A stretch of DNA of 64,000 nucleotides, taken from the NCBI GenBank assembly GCA_052244495.1, contig JBQPXH010000009.1; one strand, given 5' to 3'. Numbering within the stretch: position 1 is the stretch's first letter; every line of letters begins with the position of its first letter. The stretch is from Cereibacter_A sp052244495 (GTDB lineage Bacteria; Pseudomonadota; Alphaproteobacteria; Rhodobacterales; Rhodobacteraceae). Position numbers and translations under genes: made by a program. This document shows, in pieces, positions 60,922-64,000 of this stretch. Under the pieces are notes generated by a model that did not search any database, had not been told where the DNA came from, and saw only the letters and a list, made by a program, of their open reading frames with translations.

Positions 60922-61605
60922 TCATTCGAAAAGGTCGGGCAGGCTCGATCTGACGAGCGGAAGGTCGCTCAGGATCTCGCGCAGGTGATGGCGCATCGCG
61001 GCCTCGGCGCCGACGGGATCGCCCGCCTCGATGGCGCGGACGATGCGAGAGTGCTGGGCCACCAGCTTTCCGGCCGGGAACTGCTCGGTCGACAGTTGCC
61101 GAACGCGGTCCATCTGGGTCTTCATGCCCTCGATCACGCTCCAGGCATGCACCTTGCCCGCGCCTTCGGCGAGCGTGCGGTGGAAGAGGTCGTCGAGTGG
61201 GCGGAACCCCACGGGATCGCTGTCAGCCAGATCGCTCTGCCGTGCAATCTGCCGGTCGAGATCGCGCACCAGCGACGGATCCGCAGCCTCCGCAAGCAGC
61301 TTGACGACGTCGGCCTCGATGGCCTCGCGGACGAACCTGCCGTCCATGACCGCCGCCACCGAGATCTTGCGCACGAAGGTCCCGCGTTGCGGGCGGACTT
61401 CCAGAAGGTCCTCCTCGGCGAGCTTGATGAAGGTTTCGCGCACCGGCTGCCGGCTCACGCCGAACTGGAGTGCGATCTCCGCCTCCGACAGGCGCTCACC
61501 CGGCTTCAGCCGGTTGCGGATGATCCGTTCGCGCAGGATCCGGAAGAGCTGCGGACCCACCGGACCCGCGACATTCACCGTTTCGGCCGCGTTGATCTCG
61601 TCCAT
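60922..61605 (-). CDS. GntR/FadR-family regulator (FCD domain)
   Basis: 227 residues from the ATG at 61603-61605 (GGGAGGCACGGG upstream). Winged helix: QLFRILRERIIRNRLKPGERLSEAEIALQFGVSRQPVRETFIKLAEEDLLEVRPQRGTFV. C-terminal FCD ligand domain: FVREAIEADVVKLLAEAADP, DDLFHRTLAEGAGKVHAW and IVRAIEAGDPVGAEAAMRHHLREI (His metal ligands). Such UxuR/ExuR-like regulators sense uronates or aldonates. It lies between the TRAP operon (same strand) and divergent uxuA. Confidence 0.9.
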   Translation of the reverse strand: MDEINAAETVNVAGPVGPQLFRILRERIIRNRLKPGERLSEAEIALQFGVSRQPVRETFIKLAEEDLLEVRPQRGTFVRKISVAAVMDGRFVREAIEADVVKLLAEAADPSLVRDLDRQIARQSDLADSDPVGFRPLDDLFHRTLAEGAGKVHAWSVIEGMKTQMDRVRQLSTEQFPAGKLVAQHSRIVRAIEAGDPVGAEAAMRHHLREILSDLPLVRSSLPDLFE

Positions 61606-61634
61606 CCCGTGCCTCCCTGATCCATCACCTAGCA

Positions 61635-61650
61635 CCATACTTCCATACTA
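61635..61650. promoter_or_regulatory. direct repeat, candidate GntR operator between regulator and uxuA
   Basis: CCATACTT (61635-61642) and CCATACTA (61643-61650), in an A+T-rich patch including ACTAGTCAAC, 30 bases upstream of the regulator and about 90 bases before uxuA. Placement suits autoregulation and control of uxuA. Confidence 0.5.
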
Positions 61651-61740
61651 GTCAACCAACGATCTTGCTGTTACTACGGATGCAACGTATCCGGCGGCCG
61701 CCGCCGCGCGGATGAGGCTTCGACGCAGGGGAGTGATGTG

Positions 61741-62976
61741 ATGCGTGAGACATGGCGGTGGTTCGGCCCGAAGGACCTCGTCTCGATCGACGACATGCGC
61801 CAAGCGGGAGTAAAGGGCGTCGTATCGGCCCTTCATCACGTCGCGACCGGCGCGGTCTGGACGCCCGAGGAGATCGCGCTGCGCCAGCGCCAGATCGGCA
61901 CCATGCTGGACGGCACGCCCTCCGGCCTCGCTTGGGAGGTCGTCGAAAGCCTGCCCGTCTCCGAGGACATCAAGAAGCAGAAGGGCGACTGGCGCAGCCA
62001 TCTCGCGAACTGGAAGACGAGCCTGCGCCACCTGCGCGACGCGGGCATCGAGGTCGTCTGCTACAACTTCATGCCGGTCCTCGACTGGACCCGGACGGAT
62101 CTCGCCTGGCGCAGGCCGACCGGCGCAACCTGCATGCGGTTCGACTTCGTCGATTTCGCGGCCTTCGACATCCATATCCTCCGCCGGCCGGGTGCGGCAG
62201 AGGACTTTCCGCCCGTCGTGGTCGAGGAAGCCGCGCGGCGCTTCTCGGCCATGGACGAGCCTGCCCGCGAGCGGCTGGCGGCGAATGTCGTCTTCGGCCT
62301 GCCGGGTGCGGCCGAGAGCTTCACGCTCGATGACGTGCGCCGGCATCTGGCGGAATACGATGGCGTCTCGGCCGACCGTCTGCGCCAGCATCTCGTGGAC
62401 TTCCTCTCCGAAGTGACGCCGCTGGCGCAGGAGCTCGGCCTCCGCCTCTGCTGTCATCCCGATGACCCGCCGTTCTCGCTGCTCGGCCTGCCGAGGATCA
62501 TGTCCTCCGAGGCGGACTACCGGGCGGTGATGGACGCGGTTGACCTCACCGCGAACGGTATCACGCTCTGCACCGGAAGCCTCGGCGCCCGCGCCGACAA
62601 CGACCTGCCCGGCATGATGCGCAGGCTGGGCGGTCGCGTCCACTTCCTGCACCTGCGCAACGTGACGCTCGACGATCCGTCCGCCCCGCGTGGGTCGTTC
62701 TTCGAGGACGAACATCTGGCGGGGCAGACAGACATGGTGGCGATGATCGCGGAGATCCTGGCGGAAGAGCGCAGGCGCAAGGTGGCAGGTCGCACCGACA
62801 CGTCGATCCCCATGCGCCCGGACCACGGCCAGGACATCCTCGACGATCTGGGTCGGAAGGCGCAGCCCGGCTATCCCGCCATCGGCCGCCTGAAGGGTCT
62901 CGCGGAGTTGCGCGGCATCATGACCGCGCTCGCGCATCCGCTCGTGGCAGGCGTGCAGGCTGCAGATCGCCCTTAG
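61741..62976 (+). CDS. uxuA: mannonate dehydratase
   Basis: 411 residues; ATG 61741, with a GTG one codon upstream. Dehydrates D-mannonate to 2-keto-3-deoxygluconate in glucuronate breakdown. Family segments: TWRWFGPKDLVSIDDMRQAGVKGVVSALHH, WEVVESLPVSEDIK, NWKTSLRHLRDAGIEVVCYNFMPVLDWTRTDL, LCCHPDDPPFSLLGLPRIMS, GITLCTGSLGARADNDLPGMMRRLGGRVHFLHLRNV and PMRPDHGQDILDDLGRKAQPGYPAIGRLKGLAELRG. Metal-binding Cys/His in ITLCTGS and RPDHG. No uxuB, uxaC or kdgK is adjacent. Confidence 0.95.
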   Translation: MRETWRWFGPKDLVSIDDMRQAGVKGVVSALHHVATGAVWTPEEIALRQRQIGTMLDGTPSGLAWEVVESLPVSEDIKKQKGDWRSHLANWKTSLRHLRDAGIEVVCYNFMPVLDWTRTDLAWRRPTGATCMRFDFVDFAAFDIHILRRPGAAEDFPPVVVEEAARRFSAMDEPARERLAANVVFGLPGAAESFTLDDVRRHLAEYDGVSADRLRQHLVDFLSEVTPLAQELGLRLCCHPDDPPFSLLGLPRIMSSEADYRAVMDAVDLTANGITLCTGSLGARADNDLPGMMRRLGGRVHFLHLRNVTLDDPSAPRGSFFEDEHLAGQTDMVAMIAEILAEERRRKVAGRTDTSIPMRPDHGQDILDDLGRKAQPGYPAIGRLKGLAELRGIMTALAHPLVAGVQAADRP

Positions 62977-63160
62977 CGCTTCTCCGGACCTTGCGCTCAC
63001 CGCAAGGGACGCCCGTTCCGTCACCGTCGAGGCCGACAGCACCGGTACGGCGGCACCGGCTTCCGGCGAAAGCCGGGCCACGGGCCGCGCTTCCCTCGAC
63101 GAGGTTGCCCGCACGCGGCCCGGCGGATCAGGCTGCGATCTGCCGCAGCAGGAGTGCCGG

Positions 63161-63324
63161 ATGACACTGGACCAAAGGGCACAGCAGGCGTTCGACCTTC
63201 TGGCGAATGCGCCCGGCGCACGCAGCGATCCCGACGGTACGGCGCGGGCGGTCGAGGCGGCGCTCGCCGCAGCGCCACATGATCTGGACGTGCGCCTCGG
63301 GGCCTATCGCTTCTACTTCTTTAC
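63161..63324 (+). pseudogene. hypothetical protein cut by an IS5 end
   Basis: ATG 63161, then about 54 codons (TLDQRAQQAFDLLANAPGAR, VEAALAAAPHDLDVRLGAYRFYFF), a helical, Ala-rich start like tetratricopeptide proteins. At 63325 the sequence changes to the IS5 terminal repeat, and the reading frame then runs through the element. The remainder of the gene is not in the window. Confidence 0.6.
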
Positions 63325-63440
63325 GGCTCTGTTGCACAAATCGCCTGAGGGCCAGAGTCCCCCTTTCCCCGGACGGACTTATCCCTTGGCTTTCAGTGAT
63401 GGGTGTGCCGAGCGCGGTGAATCCGTTCAGGACGGCACCA
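63325..63440 (-). pseudogene. IS5-family terminal fragment
   Basis: Starts with the repeat GGCTCTGTTGCACAAATCG (63325-63343). Minus-strand reading gives the last residues of an IS5 transposase, VLNGFTALGTPITE, then SQGISPSGERGTLALRRFVQ. It ends at about 63440, where recombinase sequence begins. Only one end of the element remains. Confidence 0.75.
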
Positions 63441-63443
63441 CGT

Positions 63444-63893
63444 ACCAGCACCGCTCCCGAGACCATCGCCGCGGTGCGCCACCTCGCGCTGATCGCCTCC
63501 GACAACCTGATTGCCGGCATCCTCAATCGGAACGGCCTGCTGACCGGCCATGGCAATCGCTGGATGCGAGAGCGCGTCACCGCCTTGCGCCCACATCACA
63601 GGATCCCGGTGTTCCGCCCGGCCCCTGATGGCATCGAACCGTGGCTCAACCTGACCGACGCCGCACGCCTGCTCGGCGTATCGCCGAGGACAGTGAGGAT
63701 CGCGGCCGAGGCCGGCGTGGTCGAGGGCAACCACCCCCTGTCGGCGGCCCGTGGCTCTTCCGGCGGACCGAACCTGCCACACCAAGGGCGCAGCGAGCGG
63801 AGCAAGCCAGGCAGAAGGCAAAACTCCCCGCAGGACCGCATCCTGACCAGAAGAACCCATTCCCTCAACGACGTAGAGAGATGGGTGTTATGC
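63444..63893 (+). pseudogene. site-specific recombinase, C-terminal fragment with frameshift
   Basis: Reads ETIAAVRHLALIASDNLIAG, ILNRNGLLTGHGNRWMRERV, TALRPHHRIPVFRPAPDGIE, then PWLNLTDAARLLGVSPRTVR and an EAGVVEGNHPL segment, then, after a +1 shift near 63740, GGPWLFRRTEPATPRAQRAE and PAGPHPDQKNPFP. This is the C-terminal region of large serine recombinases of alphaproteobacterial mobile elements, including the helix-turn-helix (DAARLLGVSPRTVRIAAE). The N-terminal catalytic domain is missing. Confidence 0.72.
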
Positions 63894-64000
63894 AACAGCT
63901 TTGTGATGCTGGCGCCTGGATTCGATTGCGATCCGGGCCTCGGTCAGACTGTAGAAGATCTCTCCGTTCAACAGTTCGTCGCGAAGCTTCGAGTTGAAGC
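63888..64000 (-). pseudogene. IS3-family orfB (integrase) C-terminal fragment
   Basis: From the window end the minus strand reads FNSKLRDELLNGEIFYSLTE, then ARIAIESRRQHHKAVA and a TAA at 63888-63890. The pattern (FN.KLRDELL..E.F.SL.EA) is the end of the rve integrase domain of IS3-type orfB. The usual RPHSALGY tail is replaced by KAVA-stop, so the element is cut at this side. It continues past the window. Confidence 0.75.

Overview
The window looks like a piece of a genome from the Rhodobacteraceae, close to Rhodobacter/Cereibacter sphaeroides. The evidence is high GC, codon use dominated by G/C third positions, and a recognisable set of genes: an iron-sulfur cryptochrome/photolyase of the CryB type, a BciA-type 8-vinyl reductase of bacteriochlorophyll synthesis, a Paracoccus/Pseudaminobacter-style sox cluster, TRAP transporters and MOFRL glycerate kinase. 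CryB and BciA together hint at a purple non-sulfur phototroph, possibly a secondary replicon. That last point is inference.

Left end (1-6377) is accessory DNA. It holds a 3' piece of an IS5-type transposase fused to a frameshifted IS256-type transposase, a phage tail-assembly-like gene abutting the 3' half of a Dam methylase, and then a noticeably more A+T-rich 883-codon gene (3074-5725). That gene joins a PD-(D/E)XK nuclease-like N-terminus, a STAND/AAA-like P-loop NTPase core and a C-terminal S1 RNA-binding domain. It is the best candidate in the window for an undescribed defence system.

6378-9779 is a housekeeping block: ybjN-like, proC, csaA-like, a 2-hydroxyacid dehydrogenase and a sulfotransferase, followed by tRNA-Ala(CGC). 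Directly behind the tRNA lie IS5 and IS1634 remnants. 10979-16197 carries a small membrane protein, a chemoreceptor, a DUF2934 protein and a BCCT transporter. 16333-20216 couples cryB with convergent egtB-egtD (ergothioneine), a plausible light/oxidative stress neighbourhood. ilvD and an L,D-transpeptidase follow.

23334-36247 is a thiosulfate-oxidation island. soxSRT runs leftward and soxVW-XYZABCD-F plus a metallo-beta-lactamase (SoxH-like) run rightward, closed by a second YeeE/YedE transporter. SoxR (ArsR type) probably acts on AT-rich intergenic sites between soxS/soxV and soxW/soxX. SoxD is a short one-haem form, and soxE is absent.

36461-41248 holds a sorbosone dehydrogenase-like PQQ enzyme, bciA, glycerate kinase and an FMN reductase. 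41341-43399 is a membrane protein plus a periplasmic ClpP-like protein. 43525-47949 is an MFS exporter followed by a small acyl/aminoacyl-activating cluster (AMP ligase, SDR, carrier protein, hexapeptide acetyltransferase) of unknown product. 48769-51374 is a GAF-Fis regulator with its likely target aldehyde dehydrogenase. An IS481 remnant abuts a five-PAS GGDEF-EAL protein. 56914-62976 is a hexuronate/aldonate module: an idonate-dehydrogenase-like enzyme, dctMQP TRAP genes and a GntR regulator diverging from uxuA.

The right end (63161-64000) is again a graveyard: a gene cut by an IS5 end, a recombinase fragment and an IS3 orfB fragment.
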